Notes under the pieces: generated by a model
What the model was told of the DNA's origin: nothing
Database searches by the model: none
What the model saw: only the letters and a program-made list of their open reading frames with translations
In this document: positions 45,608-55,241 of the stretch, in pieces
Layout: each line of letters opens with the position of its first letter
Numbering within the stretch: position 1 is the stretch's first letter
NCBI RefSeq assembly: GCF_024347415.1
Contig: NZ_AP025477.1
Coordinates: forward strand, 1,178,001-1,242,000
DNA from: Vibrio crassostreae
GTDB taxonomy: Bacteria; Pseudomonadota; Gammaproteobacteria; Enterobacterales; Vibrionaceae
Direction: 5' to 3'
DNA: 64,000 nucleotides
Position numbers and translations under genes: made by a program

Positions 45608-46438
45608 ATGGAACAGTTAATTCGTGACGAAATGCGCGTACTACCTTCAATTGACCCTCACTTCGAAGTGACTCGTCGTGTGGACTTTATCAAAACGAAA
45701 CTTCAACAGTCTGGCTGCAAGTCCCTGATCCTTGGTATCAGTGGCGGTGTAGACTCAACGACCTGTGGCCGCTTGGCACAAATGGCCGTTGATAGCCTTA
45801 ATGAAACTGCTGGTAGCAACGACTACCAATTCATCGCAGTTCGCCTACCTTACGGTGAACAAAAAGATGAAGACGAAGCGCAACTTGCGCTGTCTTTCAT
45901 TCAGCCTTCTCAATCTGTTTCTGTAAACATCAAAGCGGGTGTTGATGGGCTTCACGCTGCATCTCACGTTGCGCTTGAAGGTACAGGCTTACTACCAACA
46001 GACTCTGCGAAGATCGACTTTGTAAAAGGTAACGTAAAAGCTCGAGCTCGTATGATCGCACAATACGAAATCGCAGGTTACGTTGGTGGTCTTGTGATTG
46101 GTACTGATCACTCAGCAGAAAACATTACTGGCTTCTACACCAAACACGGTGACGGTGCCTGTGATTTAGCGCCTTTGTTTGGCCTGAATAAGCGTCAAGT
46201 TCGAGAACTTGCAGCAACGCTAGGTGCGCCAGAGCTATTGGTTAAGAAAGTTCCTACTGCCGACCTAGAAGAACTTGATCCACAGAAAGCCGACGAAGCA
46301 GCATTGAACCTTTCTTACGACCAAATCGATGATTTCCTTGAAGGTAAAGAAGTCCCTCAAGATGTGTCAGACCGCTTAGTAAGCATCTACAAAGCAACAC
46401 AGCACAAGCGCCAACCAATCCCAACGATCTACGATTAA
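45608..46438 (+). CDS. nadE: NH3-dependent NAD+ synthetase
   Basis: The 276-residue enzyme converts deamido-NAD to NAD using ATP and ammonia. It shows the ATP pyrophosphatase P-loop [16 protein letters not shown] (about 41-56), [37 protein letters not shown] and [17 protein letters not shown] end, the E. coli-like NadE pattern of about 275 residues. AGGA six bases before the ATG supports the start. The NadD-like gene is divergent. Confidence 0.95.
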   Translation: MEQLIRDEMRVLPSIDPHFEVTRRVDFIKTKLQQSGCKSLILGISGGVDSTTCGRLAQMAVDSLNETAGSNDYQFIAVRLPYGEQKDEDEAQLALSFIQPSQSVSVNIKAGVDGLHAASHVALEGTGLLPTDSAKIDFVKGNVKARARMIAQYEIAGYVGGLVIGTDHSAENITGFYTKHGDGACDLAPLFGLNKRQVRELAATLGAPELLVKKVPTADLEELDPQKADEAALNLSYDQIDDFLEGKEVPQDVSDRLVSIYKATQHKRQPIPTIYD

Positions 46439-46465
46439 TTAGTTTTTGAATTAGTCTCAGAATCA

Positions 46466-46503
46466 AAAAGGCCGGAAGCTCATTCACGAACTTCTGGCCT
46501 TTT
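46466..46503. terminator. Bidirectional terminator
   Basis: AAAAGGCCGGAAG / CTTCTGGCCTTTT stem between the convergent nadE and MOSC-fusion genes. Confidence 0.8.
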
Positions 46504-46538
46504 CTATTTAGTGCTTTTCCTTTTGACCGAACGCGTCG

Positions 46539-48395
46539 TTAATCAACAACTTCGATATCGGTTTGAGGCACACTGCAACACGCCAGTATCTGTCCCATGT
46601 TGCGTTCATGTTCTTGCAGCGCTGGTACATCCGGTTGATGAACTTGCCCTGACTCAAGGGTCACTTTACAAGCACCACAGAAACCTGCACGGCAGCTTGA
46701 TGCAATAGACACACCCGCCGACTCGGCTTGCTCTAGTAAGGTTGACTGGTTGTTACCTTCGAAAAGATAGCCGTTAACACTCAGTTGTAATTGCTTCACG
46801 GCTTCTTCAGTAGCCTGAGCGACACCAAATGCTTCTTGATGATAATGCTGAGGGTTAAGCCCCATTTGAATCAGTAGTTTCTTTGCATTATCCATAAAGC
46901 CATCAGGGCCACACACGAACGCTTGGCGCTTGTGTAACTCATCAATTTTAGCCACATGAGACACGCTTAAACGACCAGACAAACCATCCCACTCTTTCGT
47001 TGGCTGGCTTAACGAATAAATCACGCGCAACCCAGAATGTTCGTGAGCGATCTTATCAATCTCTGCTTGATAAGGGATATCTTCTTCACTGCTGCATTGG
47101 TGATAGAACACCACATCATCAATTTGATCATGGTCTGCTAAGTAACGAAGCATCGACAGCATTGGCGTGATGCCGCTACCTGCAGATAAAAGTAGTAAAG
47201 GGTGCGTTGGATTTTGTTCTAGATAAAAAGCACCGTCTGGGTTTTGAGCAACAAGAGTGTCACCTACTTGGAAATGGTCATTGAGCCAGTTTGAAATTTG
47301 ACCATCGTCCACTCGCTTTACAGAAATCGCCAAACGGCCTGCGCGTGATGGGCTAGAAGATAACGTGTAACGACGAGAAACCTTCTCGCCATCAATCACC
47401 ATCTCAATCGGTAGATGCTGCCCAGGCTGGTAACTTGGTAGTGAGTGGTTCTCTTTCGCTGGTTCTAGCCAAAACGTTGTAAAGTCGCGAGCGATCTCTT
47501 CACGTTCAACACAGGTTAAGTGCAGCGACTCCACCCATGTGTCTTCATAATGCTCTTTCTCTTTGGTTTCGAGCACCTCAACCACATCACCGGCTTTGAT
47601 TAAACCTTCATTTTTCGCCACTAGGTTTTGACCAAAGAATACGCCACCACGCTCATTCGCTCTGAAAGTCGAGAAGGTATTCAGCGGCTCTTTTGTTGCT
47701 CTAAACTCGCCACGTTCAACATCCACCGTCGTTAGAATACAACGCTCACAAGGTTTCACCGCTTCGAATTCAACCTCGCCGATACGGATACGCTTCCAAC
47801 CATCTTCAGCAAAGGCTTCTGTATTGGATACAACAAAATTGGTACGGAACTGATCCATCGAATGGACTTCAGGGCTGCGGCGATTCAGCTCATCAAGTGA
47901 TGCTTGGCTGATGATCAACATCGGGTAACCGTCGGCAAAACTCACGTTATGGCCCAACTTTTCACGAACACGATTCGATTGTTCGCCAGAGAACAGTAAC
48001 TCAACACGAACACCCAACACGTCACTGAACCAATCATCGGCTTCATCACATGTCGTGTATGCCGTGAAGCTGTCTTTCCACACCGTTGCTGGCGCTTCTT
48101 GCATCTTGAAGTTTGCATATTTCAGACGCAGTGGCTCTTTATCTTCATAAGTAAAGATCAAACCATCTGGCAGCAAGCTGGAAGACACTTTGACCATTTT
48201 CGGATATTTACGCGCCGTAACCATTGAGCCGTCAGCCAATGCCAGCATGAAACGTCTGTCAAAAATTAGACCTTGTTTTTCGACCCAAGCAGAAGAAAGC
48301 GCAATGCCGCCCACTGATTTAACCGGAAACACATTGATTTGAGATAAGGAAGGAGCTTGCTCTGAAGCCTTTCGATCTAGAGGTGACTGCGACAT
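46539..48395 (-). CDS. MOSC-ferredoxin reductase-2Fe2S fusion oxidoreductase
   Basis: The 618-residue protein fuses three parts: an MOSC_N barrel and MOSC domain (about 15-280; INVFPVKSVGGIALSSA, then FVVSNTEAF and CERCILTTVD, which contains the MOSC catalytic-type Cys), an FAD/NAD(P) ferredoxin-reductase unit (about 300-520; RRYTLSSSPS, GSGITPMLSMLRYL) and a C-terminal plant-type 2Fe-2S domain (SSCRAGFCGACKVTL plus a last Cys near ILACCSVP). It looks like a YcbX-type molybdenum enzyme with its electron-transfer partner attached. It likely reduces an N-hydroxylated substrate through a molybdenum cofactor. Confidence 0.85.
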   Translation of the reverse strand: MSQSPLDRKASEQAPSLSQINVFPVKSVGGIALSSAWVEKQGLIFDRRFMLALADGSMVTARKYPKMVKVSSSLLPDGLIFTYEDKEPLRLKYANFKMQEAPATVWKDSFTAYTTCDEADDWFSDVLGVRVELLFSGEQSNRVREKLGHNVSFADGYPMLIISQASLDELNRRSPEVHSMDQFRTNFVVSNTEAFAEDGWKRIRIGEVEFEAVKPCERCILTTVDVERGEFRATKEPLNTFSTFRANERGGVFFGQNLVAKNEGLIKAGDVVEVLETKEKEHYEDTWVESLHLTCVEREEIARDFTTFWLEPAKENHSLPSYQPGQHLPIEMVIDGEKVSRRYTLSSSPSRAGRLAISVKRVDDGQISNWLNDHFQVGDTLVAQNPDGAFYLEQNPTHPLLLLSAGSGITPMLSMLRYLADHDQIDDVVFYHQCSSEEDIPYQAEIDKIAHEHSGLRVIYSLSQPTKEWDGLSGRLSVSHVAKIDELHKRQAFVCGPDGFMDNAKKLLIQMGLNPQHYHQEAFGVAQATEEAVKQLQLSVNGYLFEGNNQSTLLEQAESAGVSIASSCRAGFCGACKVTLESGQVHQPDVPALQEHERNMGQILACCSVPQTDIEVVD

Positions 48396-48603
48396 AACGA
48401 TTCCAATGTTTTGTTGTTTGTCCCAATGCTAACAAATGGTTATAAATAGATAAACTGGCAGCTACTAAACACTTGATACTAAGCTAGTATCTTGAGATGT
48501 TTAGCTTTCTACCTTGATACATTAAGGCAGCAATGCAGTAACACGTTCTATACTTTGAACACAATTACCGCATTGAACTTTCATTGAATAAAAAGGATTT
48601 ATC

Positions 48604-48762
48604 ATGAACAAACTCGTCATTATCATCTTATGTGTACTACTTCCGCCTGTTGGCGTGTTCTTCGCTCGTGGTGCAGGTAAAGACCTTTTAATTAACATCA
48701 TTCTGACTTTCTTCTTCTGGGTGCCCGGAATGATCCACGGACTCTGGGTGGCGACTCGTTAA
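48604..48762 (+). CDS. YqaE/Pmp3-family small membrane protein (52 aa)
   Basis: The peptide MNKLVIIILCVLLPPVGVFF followed by ARGAGKDLLINIILTFFFW and VPGMIHGLWVATR has two hydrophobic segments with the PPVGVFF and PG-x-IHG-x-W marks of the Pmp3/UPF0057 family. These proteolipids affect membrane potential under salt stress. It is short enough to be missed by ORF searches. An AAAAGGA ribosome-site-like run lies before the ATG. It is monocistronic. Confidence 0.85.
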   Translation: MNKLVIIILCVLLPPVGVFFARGAGKDLLINIILTFFFWVPGMIHGLWVATR

Positions 48763-48843
48763 CCCGTCTCCGACCACCTCCGAGAATTAATACCGAATTA
48801 AATACGAAGAAAAACAAGCTCCTAACCCTGAAGAGTTAAAAAT

Positions 48844-48879
48844 AGGATGAAATGAAAGTGCTTTTCCACTATCATCCTG
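48844..48879 (+). promoter_or_regulatory. Hairpin upstream of pyrC
   Basis: AGGATGA pairs with TCATCCT and AGTG with CACT inside it. This could be the end of the Pmp3 transcript or a leader hairpin for pyrC; which of these applies is not decided by sequence. Confidence 0.4.
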
Positions 48880-48887
48880 TCGCCTAA

Positions 48888-48903
48888 ACGTAAGCGATTG
48901 CTT
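48888..48903 (+). promoter_or_regulatory. PurR-box-like sequence before pyrC
   Basis: ACGTAAGCGATTGCTT matches 12 of 16 bases of the PurR consensus (ACGCAAACGTTTGCGT). E. coli pyrC is PurR-controlled, so the position is suggestive, but the match is modest. Confidence 0.35.
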
Positions 48904-48964
48904 TCACAGATTTCGCCGAGTTTAGGCTCCAACTACATAACACTTCAAATGGTGGGAGCCTTCA

Positions 48965-49993
48965 ATGACACAACTTACGATTACTCGTCCTGACGACTGG
49001 CACGTTCATCTACGCGATGGCGAAGTATTAAAAGATACAGTGCGCGATATCAGCCGCTACAATGGTCGAGCGTTAATCATGCCAAATACCATCCCACCGG
49101 TAACCGATACCGAAATGGCTCTTGCTTACCGTGAACGCATCATGGCAGAGCAGCCAAGCGAGCAGTTCCAGCCTCTAATGGCACTTTACCTGACAGACAA
49201 CACAACACCTGACGAAATTCGCAAAGCGAAAGAGTCTGGTACAGTAGTCGCTGCAAAGCTTTACCCAGCAGGCGCGACGACTAACTCGGATTCAGGCGTA
49301 ACTTCGGCTCAAAAGATTTACCATGTGTTAGAAGCCATGCAAGAAGTGGATATGTTGCTACTGGTTCATGGTGAAGTAACCACTCACGATGTTGATATCT
49401 TTGACCGTGAGAAGCAATTCCTAGACACCGTGCTAGCGCCGATTGTGAACGACTTCCCTAACCTGAAGATTGTTCTAGAGCACATCACAACTGCTGATGC
49501 TGCAAACTTCGTGAAGAACGCGAACGACAACGTAGCGGCAACCATCACCGCTCACCACCTGCTTTACAACCGCAACCACATGTTGGTTGGCGGCATTAAG
49601 CCACACTTCTACTGCCTTCCTATCCTGAAGCGCAACACTCACCAATTAGCACTTATCGAAGCTGCTACAAGCGGCAGCAAGAAGTTCTTCTTGGGTACAG
49701 ACTCGGCACCACACGCAAAAGGTGCAAAAGAGTCAGCATGTGGCTGTGCGGGTTCTTATACAGCGCACGCTGCCGTTGAACTGTACGCAGAAGTGTTCGA
49801 CTTAGAAGGTAAGATTGAGAACCTAGAAGCGTTTGCAAGCCACAACGGCCCTGACTTCTACGGTATTCCACGTAACACGGACACCATCACTCTTGTTAAA
49901 GAAGAGTGGAACGTTGCTGAAACGATGCCTTTCGGTTCAGACATCGTTGTGCCAATCCGTGGCGGCGAGACGATCGCTTGGTCAGTAAAATAA
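48965..49993 (+). CDS. pyrC: Dihydroorotase
   Basis: The 342-residue enzyme closes carbamoyl-aspartate to dihydroorotate in pyrimidine synthesis. It has the zinc-site [13 protein letters not shown] (HxH near 14-16), [17 protein letters not shown] with the metal-bridging Lys, later His ligands in [19 protein letters not shown], and DSAPH (catalytic Asp region). The length matches the type-II PyrC of enterics. GGGAG nine bases before the ATG supports the start. Confidence 0.96.
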   Translation: MTQLTITRPDDWHVHLRDGEVLKDTVRDISRYNGRALIMPNTIPPVTDTEMALAYRERIMAEQPSEQFQPLMALYLTDNTTPDEIRKAKESGTVVAAKLYPAGATTNSDSGVTSAQKIYHVLEAMQEVDMLLLVHGEVTTHDVDIFDREKQFLDTVLAPIVNDFPNLKIVLEHITTADAANFVKNANDNVAATITAHHLLYNRNHMLVGGIKPHFYCLPILKRNTHQLALIEAATSGSKKFFLGTDSAPHAKGAKESACGCAGSYTAHAAVELYAEVFDLEGKIENLEAFASHNGPDFYGIPRNTDTITLVKEEWNVAETMPFGSDIVVPIRGGETIAWSVK

Positions 49994-50051
49994 GAACTTG
50001 GAAGGCAAAGTAAATACGATGTAGATACTTCGTAAATACTTCACTTCAACT

Positions 50052-50087
50052 AAAAAGGGTCACCCGCTTATGGGTGACCCTTTTTTT
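50052..50087 (+). terminator. pyrC terminator
   Basis: GGGTCACCC / GGGTGACCC perfect stem followed by a T run. Confidence 0.85.
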
Positions 50088-50131
50088 ATTTTGTATGAAA
50101 GGAACGCTTTAACTAAGACGTTGTTCAAGCC

Positions 50132-51037
50132 CTACTTACCGCGAATTTTTCCAATCACAGTCCAAACAGCAACAACGCTCAGTCCAGTTAAGACACCAAT
50201 AACACCATTCAACAGAGTTGGAACCACCGCTGTCGCTATCGTATGTCCACGAAAATCCATAATAATCGGCTCAATTAAGTGATGAATCGCAGGAACGTTG
50301 TGCACCACAATGCCACCGCCAACCAAGAACATCGCTGCAGTACCGACCACAGCAAGCGTCTTCATTAACTTGGGCGCAAACGCGACTAGCCCGTTACCCA
50401 ATTGAGTTTTAATGGTACTTCCATTCGATGTTCGCTGCAGATAGAAGCCTAAATCGTCCAACTTAACGATCCCTGCCACTAAGCCATAAACACCAATCGT
50501 CATCACTACCGCAATCAAACTCACGACAAGAATCTGAGTAAGGATACTTGTACCCGTCACAGTACCCAGTGCTATCACGATGATTTCCGCCGATAAGATA
50601 AAGTCGGTACGAATCGCGCCAGCGACCTTTCTCTTCTCGTATTCCTCTATGGATTCACCAGTACTCGTATCTTCCCCCTTTTCATCATCATGATGAGCAT
50701 GAGGAAAGAGCTTCTCTAAGATTTTCTCTGCGCCCTCAAAACAAAGAAACAGACCACCAATCAAAAGCAAAGGCATGATCAGCCAAGGAATAAAGGCACT
50801 GATCAATAATGCCGCGGGCACCAAAATCAGCTTGTTTTTAAATGAGCCTTTGGCAACCGCCCATACCACTGGGATTTCTCGCTCAGCAGAAACACCGGAT
50901 ACCTGCTGGGCATTCAGCGCTAAATCATCCCCCAACACACCAGCGGTTTTTTTCGCTGCGACCTTAGACATCAGTGCGACATCATCCAATACGGTTGCAA
51001 TGTCATCCAGTAGCGTTAATAAACTTGCTCCAGCCAT
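50132..51037 (-). CDS. DUF808 (YedI-like) membrane protein
   Basis: The 301-residue protein starts AGASLLTLLDDIATVLDDVALM with the family-typical repeat LDDIA..LDDVA, then KVAAKKTAGVLGDDLALNAQQVSGV, and has about five membrane helices (for example LILVPAALLISAFIPWLIMPLLLIG). The function is unknown. A charged hydrophilic stretch (HAHHDDEKGEDTSTGESIEEYEKRKV) between helices is conserved-type but odd. It is convergent with pyrC, and a 174-base gap separates it from the divergent M14 peptidase gene. Confidence 0.8.
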   Translation of the reverse strand: MAGASLLTLLDDIATVLDDVALMSKVAAKKTAGVLGDDLALNAQQVSGVSAEREIPVVWAVAKGSFKNKLILVPAALLISAFIPWLIMPLLLIGGLFLCFEGAEKILEKLFPHAHHDDEKGEDTSTGESIEEYEKRKVAGAIRTDFILSAEIIVIALGTVTGTSILTQILVVSLIAVVMTIGVYGLVAGIVKLDDLGFYLQRTSNGSTIKTQLGNGLVAFAPKLMKTLAVVGTAAMFLVGGGIVVHNVPAIHHLIEPIIMDFRGHTIATAVVPTLLNGVIGVLTGLSVVAVWTVIGKIRGK

Positions 51038-51211
51038 TTTATGGTCTCTTTTAAGGGATTAAACAATTGATAAAATGTAACACCATCAATTCACTCGTCA
51101 AAGTTATGAGTCTGTAAAAAATAGAGTCACAAGTTGTGTTTTCTATTGCCGGATCAGCTAGACAGGACTAGTCTGTCCTCATCTTTCACGAACATAAAAG
51201 AAGAAGTATAG

Positions 51212-52138
51212 ATGAAAAGTGAATACTCCTACCCAATTGGTAAGCCAGGACAAAGATGGCAAGAAGCAGAACGTCAAGCATGGTTCGCTCAAAGAACCGT
51301 TAAGCGTGAATACCAGCAAGAAGTCGTGCCAAAAATCCAAGCATTAGCAGACCGCTTTGATATCGAGCAATACGGTGCATTGAGCTACGATGAAGCTCGC
51401 TTCCCGCTTTTTGCAATCAAAAGCAAAAACTGGGACGCATCAAAACCGACGATCCTTGTAACAGGTGGTGTTCACGGTTACGAAACCAGTGGTGTGCATG
51501 GCGCGATAAAATTCGCCGCAACTCAAGCGGAACAATACTCAACGCACTTCAACATTGTAGTAGCACCTTGTGTAAGCCCTTGGGGTTACGAAGTGATTAA
51601 CCGTTGGAACCCAAATGCTGTTGATCCAAACCGCTCTTTCTATGACGGTACGCCAGCAGAAGAATCAGCAAACCTAAGAGCTTTAGTGGCCTCTTTGCCA
51701 GAAGTATTGGTTCACGTTGACCTACATGAGACGACAGACTCTGATGAAACAGAATTCCGACCTGCACTCGCAGCACGTGATGGTATTGAGTACATTGAAG
51801 GTATGATTCCAGACGGCTTCTACACGGTTGGCGATACTGAAAATCCACAGCCAGAGTTCCAAGCGGCGGTGATTGCTTCAGTAGAAAAAGTAACGCACAT
51901 TGCGCCAGCAGATGCAGACGGCAAGATCATTGGTTCTGAAGTTACCCAACATGGTGTAATTAACTACCCAATGAAGAAGCTTGGCTTATGTGGCGGTGTG
52001 ACTGATTGTAAGTACGGTACAACCACAGAGGTTTACCCGGACAGCGATAAAGTGACAGACGAAGAGTGTAATGACGCTCAGGTTGCAGCGGTAGTCGGTG
52101 CTTTGGATTACGTTATTCAGCACGAACTGAACGCGTAA
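51212..52138 (+). CDS. M14-family zinc carboxypeptidase-like protein
   Basis: The 308-residue cytosolic protein has an M14 zinc site: TGGVHGYETSGVHG (HxxE, about residues 92-95), NPNAVDPNRSFYDG (DPNR, Arg substrate clamp), and LVHVDLHETTDS (third His). The end has GVTDCKYGTTTEVYP, with the catalytic-type Glu in TEV. It is likely a peptidase or amidohydrolase of the AstE/M14 superfamily; substrate unknown. A strong terminator follows. Confidence 0.8.
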   Translation: MKSEYSYPIGKPGQRWQEAERQAWFAQRTVKREYQQEVVPKIQALADRFDIEQYGALSYDEARFPLFAIKSKNWDASKPTILVTGGVHGYETSGVHGAIKFAATQAEQYSTHFNIVVAPCVSPWGYEVINRWNPNAVDPNRSFYDGTPAEESANLRALVASLPEVLVHVDLHETTDSDETEFRPALAARDGIEYIEGMIPDGFYTVGDTENPQPEFQAAVIASVEKVTHIAPADADGKIIGSEVTQHGVINYPMKKLGLCGGVTDCKYGTTTEVYPDSDKVTDEECNDAQVAAVVGALDYVIQHELNA

Positions 52139-52170
52139 GCTATTAGCTAAAGCTGCTCCCTAAAACTAAA

Positions 52171-52209
52171 AAGAGCCATAAGTGACGATTCACTTGTGGC
52201 TCTTTTTTT
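52171..52209 (+). terminator. Terminator of the M14 gene
   Basis: AAGAGCCATAAGTGA / TCACTTGTGGCTCTT long stem with a T run. Confidence 0.8.
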
Positions 52210-52245
52210 GTCTTTTCTACTTGTCTTTGATTTCTTCTTGGGCAT

Positions 52246-52281
52246 AAAAAAGCTCCCTTGCACACAGTACAAGAGAGCTTT
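52246..52281 (-). terminator. Terminator of the BCCT transporter gene
   Basis: AAAGCTCCCTTG / CAAGAGAGCTTT stem with one mismatch; an A run gives the minus-strand U tract. Confidence 0.7.
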
Positions 52282-52339
52282 GAAATAACACTGAAAAAGG
52301 AGTAATTAGCGAACTATATACTCCCCATACTCGATTACT

Positions 52340-53947
52340 TTATTTAGCGGTTTCACTAACGTTTTCTTGTCCTTTATCTACTTCAGTCAGTAGACCTTTC
52401 AACAAGCTAAAACAGCCAATAAGAAGAATGATCGTAAACGGCAGTGCAGCAATGATCGTGATCGATTGCAGTGCTTGGATAGATTGAGTACCACCAATCC
52501 ACAGCATTACCATTGCAATAGCGCCTGAGATAACCGCCCAAACCACTTTCTGTTTCACTGGTACTTCAAGCTTACCACCCGCCGTCATGCCATCGATAAC
52601 GATAGAACCTGAGTCTAGCGTAGTCACGAAGAATACGATGATCAGTGCTACAGCGATAACAGATAGAATGCTACCAAACGGGTATGCGTCTAGCATGTAG
52701 AACAAGCTTAGAGATACATCTGTGATGCCTTGGTCGAGGCCAAGTTGCCCCACATGACTGATCACTTGCTCGATAGCCACGCCACCAAAGATAGACATCC
52801 AAGCCGATGTTACCAATGTTGGGATAATCAGTACGCAAAGTAGGAATTCACGCACCGTACGGCCTTTAGAAATACGCGCTACGAACATACCGAAGAATGG
52901 TGCATACGCAACCCACCATGCCCAGTAGAACACAGTCCAACCATGTAGCCATGTTGTGTCTTCTCGGCCTGAACTTTGGCTCAATGCAACGATGTTTGTC
53001 ACATAACCCGTTACCGCAGTCGCCACAGAATCAAGCACAGTTGTGAAGTTCAGAACAGCGATAAGACCAAGGAATACGAACGCAATAACCATGTTCAAGT
53101 TACTAAGGAACTTAACACCACCGTCCATACCACGTAGAACGGAGATGATCGCTAAGCCCATGATCAGAACGATGATAGATTGCTGAAGGAAGATGTTGTT
53201 TTCCAAGCCAAACACGTGGCTGATACCACTTGCTGCTTGTGTACCACCTAAGCCTAATGAGGTCGCAAGACCAAACAACGTAACCAGTACAGTAAGTACG
53301 TCGATCACATCACCGGTTTTGCCCCATACTCGTTCACCCAGAATTGGGTAGAACACGGAACGCATTGATAGCGGTAAGCCTTTGTTGTAAACAAAATACG
53401 CAAGACAAAGTGCCGTCATGCCATAGATAGCCCAAGCATGGAAACCCCAGTGGAATACGGTCGCACCCAGTGCCAATTCACGGCCAGCTTCTGTGAAAGG
53501 TTCTGCATCGAGTGGCGTTCCGAACCAGTTGGTGAAGAACGCCGTTGGCTCTGCAACACCCCAGAAAATAAGTCCAATACCCATGCCTGCTGCGAATAGC
53601 ATCGCAATCCAAGATGACATTGAATAATCCGCAGTCGCGTCTTCGCCACCTAAGCGAACTTTACCCAAAGGTGAGAATGCAAGAATAACGGCAAAAACTA
53701 ACATGATGTTGGCTCCCCACATAAAGAGGAAGTCAAACTTAGATAAAACAGCACCCTTGATAGAATCAATCGCAGCTTTGGCATCTGCAGGAGGAAGAGC
53801 AAGAAGAGTGATGATAAAAAGAAGAGATAAGCCTACTGAGGCTACGAAGACTGTGTTATGGACATCCATGCCCCATTTACTGACGTTATCTTGACCAACT
53901 TGATAGTCAGTAGAATCAATACTGTATTTTTTTGATTTAAAACTCAT
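52340..53947 (-). CDS. BCCT-family betaine/choline/carnitine transporter
   Basis: The 535-residue protein has 12 helices and the BCCT marks: GIGLIFWGVAEPTAFF near the start (Trp-rich signature), HWGFHAWAIYG in the fourth segment, and GWTVFYWAWWVAYAPFFGMFVARISKGRTVREF in the central box. It takes up glycine betaine, choline or dimethylsulfoniopropionate with sodium, as osmoprotection or nutrient. Its upstream gap is AT-rich; no partner genes flank it. Confidence 0.92.
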   Translation of the reverse strand: MSFKSKKYSIDSTDYQVGQDNVSKWGMDVHNTVFVASVGLSLLFIITLLALPPADAKAAIDSIKGAVLSKFDFLFMWGANIMLVFAVILAFSPLGKVRLGGEDATADYSMSSWIAMLFAAGMGIGLIFWGVAEPTAFFTNWFGTPLDAEPFTEAGRELALGATVFHWGFHAWAIYGMTALCLAYFVYNKGLPLSMRSVFYPILGERVWGKTGDVIDVLTVLVTLFGLATSLGLGGTQAASGISHVFGLENNIFLQQSIIVLIMGLAIISVLRGMDGGVKFLSNLNMVIAFVFLGLIAVLNFTTVLDSVATAVTGYVTNIVALSQSSGREDTTWLHGWTVFYWAWWVAYAPFFGMFVARISKGRTVREFLLCVLIIPTLVTSAWMSIFGGVAIEQVISHVGQLGLDQGITDVSLSLFYMLDAYPFGSILSVIAVALIIVFFVTTLDSGSIVIDGMTAGGKLEVPVKQKVVWAVISGAIAMVMLWIGGTQSIQALQSITIIAALPFTIILLIGCFSLLKGLLTEVDKGQENVSETAK

Positions 53948-54432
53948 AAATTATGATGTTCGCATATCCGAATCAACGAATATAAGGACGCTCTCCATAT
54001 CCAACTACTACTTGATTAGCTCGCCATTTCACAAAAATAAAACGTGATAAAAACCACCGAGCAAGGTGATAAATGGACTTACTGGCTCAATCCCAGGACG
54101 CGCATAATAGCACAGCACGAAGCATTTTGACTGAGTTTTTGCTCAATAGTCACCCAAAGCACCGTCAATCATGATAGTTGAGACAATAAAAACAGAATAA
54201 AATAAACAAATAAAAACCTTTAAATACAGCGCATTAAATTAAAATAACGCACCGTAAAATATCATTCAAAGTTTCTACAGATAATTTTACTAACCACCCA
54301 ATTTATTTATAGCTCTAATAAAAAAGCCCCGCTATAGGGGCGGGGAAATTACCAAAGGTAAAAGAGAAATCAGTGTTAGGATGTCAGTGCTGCGTCTAGC
54401 AGAGCAGCACTTCACATTTCAAAGACAGCACA
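53948..54432. promoter_or_regulatory. 485-base gap upstream of the BCCT gene
   Basis: No ORF with a ribosome site. It carries the promoter side of the BCCT gene and, at its far end, the terminator at 54321-54345 of the next minus-strand gene. Confidence 0.5.
54321..54345 (-). terminator. Terminator of the 190-residue gene
   Basis: GCCCCGC / GCGGGG-type stem followed on the minus strand by TTTTTTATT. Confidence 0.75.
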
Positions 54433-55005
54433 TTAGATCGCGAAGCAAAAACCTAGGTTGTAGTCTTCGCCATTCTTCGCCGTGAACTCTTTGTCTTCAC
54501 TTGATGCATTCGGGCGGCCGCTTTCATCACCTTTTACTAAGCTCACCCAGTGACGAATACCTGAAGAACGGCTAGCCTCAGTTTGGCCAAACGTGGTGCA
54601 CGTCTCTAATTGGATATCTTGAATATCAACTAACTCCAGACGGCCTGTGCCTTTACGAGCGCCGATTGTCACTTCAACGTGTGTACCACTTTCATCGCGG
54701 AATAGGATTGCTGAAGGCTTAGACTTGTCACCGGTGTAAGCTACAAAATGCTTAGCGCGTTTCAGGCCGGTGTGTTCACCGTTTTTGAAATAAACCTGAA
54801 CATGTCGGTAATCAATCTCGTAGCTCACTACATCTTCATGTGAACCAGTCTCTAGAGGAAATAGAGTATCAAGCAGCTGTTTCGCCATTTTTTGTTTTTC
54901 GAGTTGCTTGTCTGCTTTCACCATCTCGACGGCAAAGACAGCTTCAGCAATAAATGTTGAATGGTTTCTGTGAAGTTCTGTTTTGTCTAGTGTCAGCATA
55001 TTCAT
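54433..55005 (-). CDS. Hypothetical protein (190 aa)
   Basis: The 190-residue protein has an N-terminal helical part (NHSTFIAEAVFAVEMVKADKQLEKQKMAKQLLDTLFP) and a beta-rich C-terminal half (YEIDYRHVQVYFKNG, LFRDESGTHVEVTIG, RLELVDIQDIQLET). No signal peptide or membrane segment. I do not recognise it. GAGGGA before the ATG supports the start. It is on the same strand as the taurine genes but 236 bases past the Cache protein, with its own terminator, so membership of that operon is uncertain. Confidence 0.6.
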   Translation of the reverse strand: MNMLTLDKTELHRNHSTFIAEAVFAVEMVKADKQLEKQKMAKQLLDTLFPLETGSHEDVVSYEIDYRHVQVYFKNGEHTGLKRAKHFVAYTGDKSKPSAILFRDESGTHVEVTIGARKGTGRLELVDIQDIQLETCTTFGQTEASRSSGIRHWVSLVKGDESGRPNASSEDKEFTAKNGEDYNLGFCFAI

Positions 55006-55241
55006 AGTCTATCCCTCGTACGGCTTTAAATTTCATTTAGGTCAAACATCCCAATAGACCCTTTTCAAAATTGTTCTTTACTGTGTGGTTTCCATGTTCT
55101 TCATACTACTTGTATTTTTGAAACAATTTCACAACAAAAATTACACACTGTGAATTTTACTAAATCGCTTTTTTACACAAACCGGTATTTCGAGCCCCCA
55201 GCCCTTTATTTCACTGGGTTGAGGGTTCAGTAGAAACACGT

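Noticed and set aside
48844..48879. Hairpin before pyrC considered as a riboswitch
   Set aside because: It is simple and has no conserved aptamer pattern; kept only as a generic leader or terminator hairpin.
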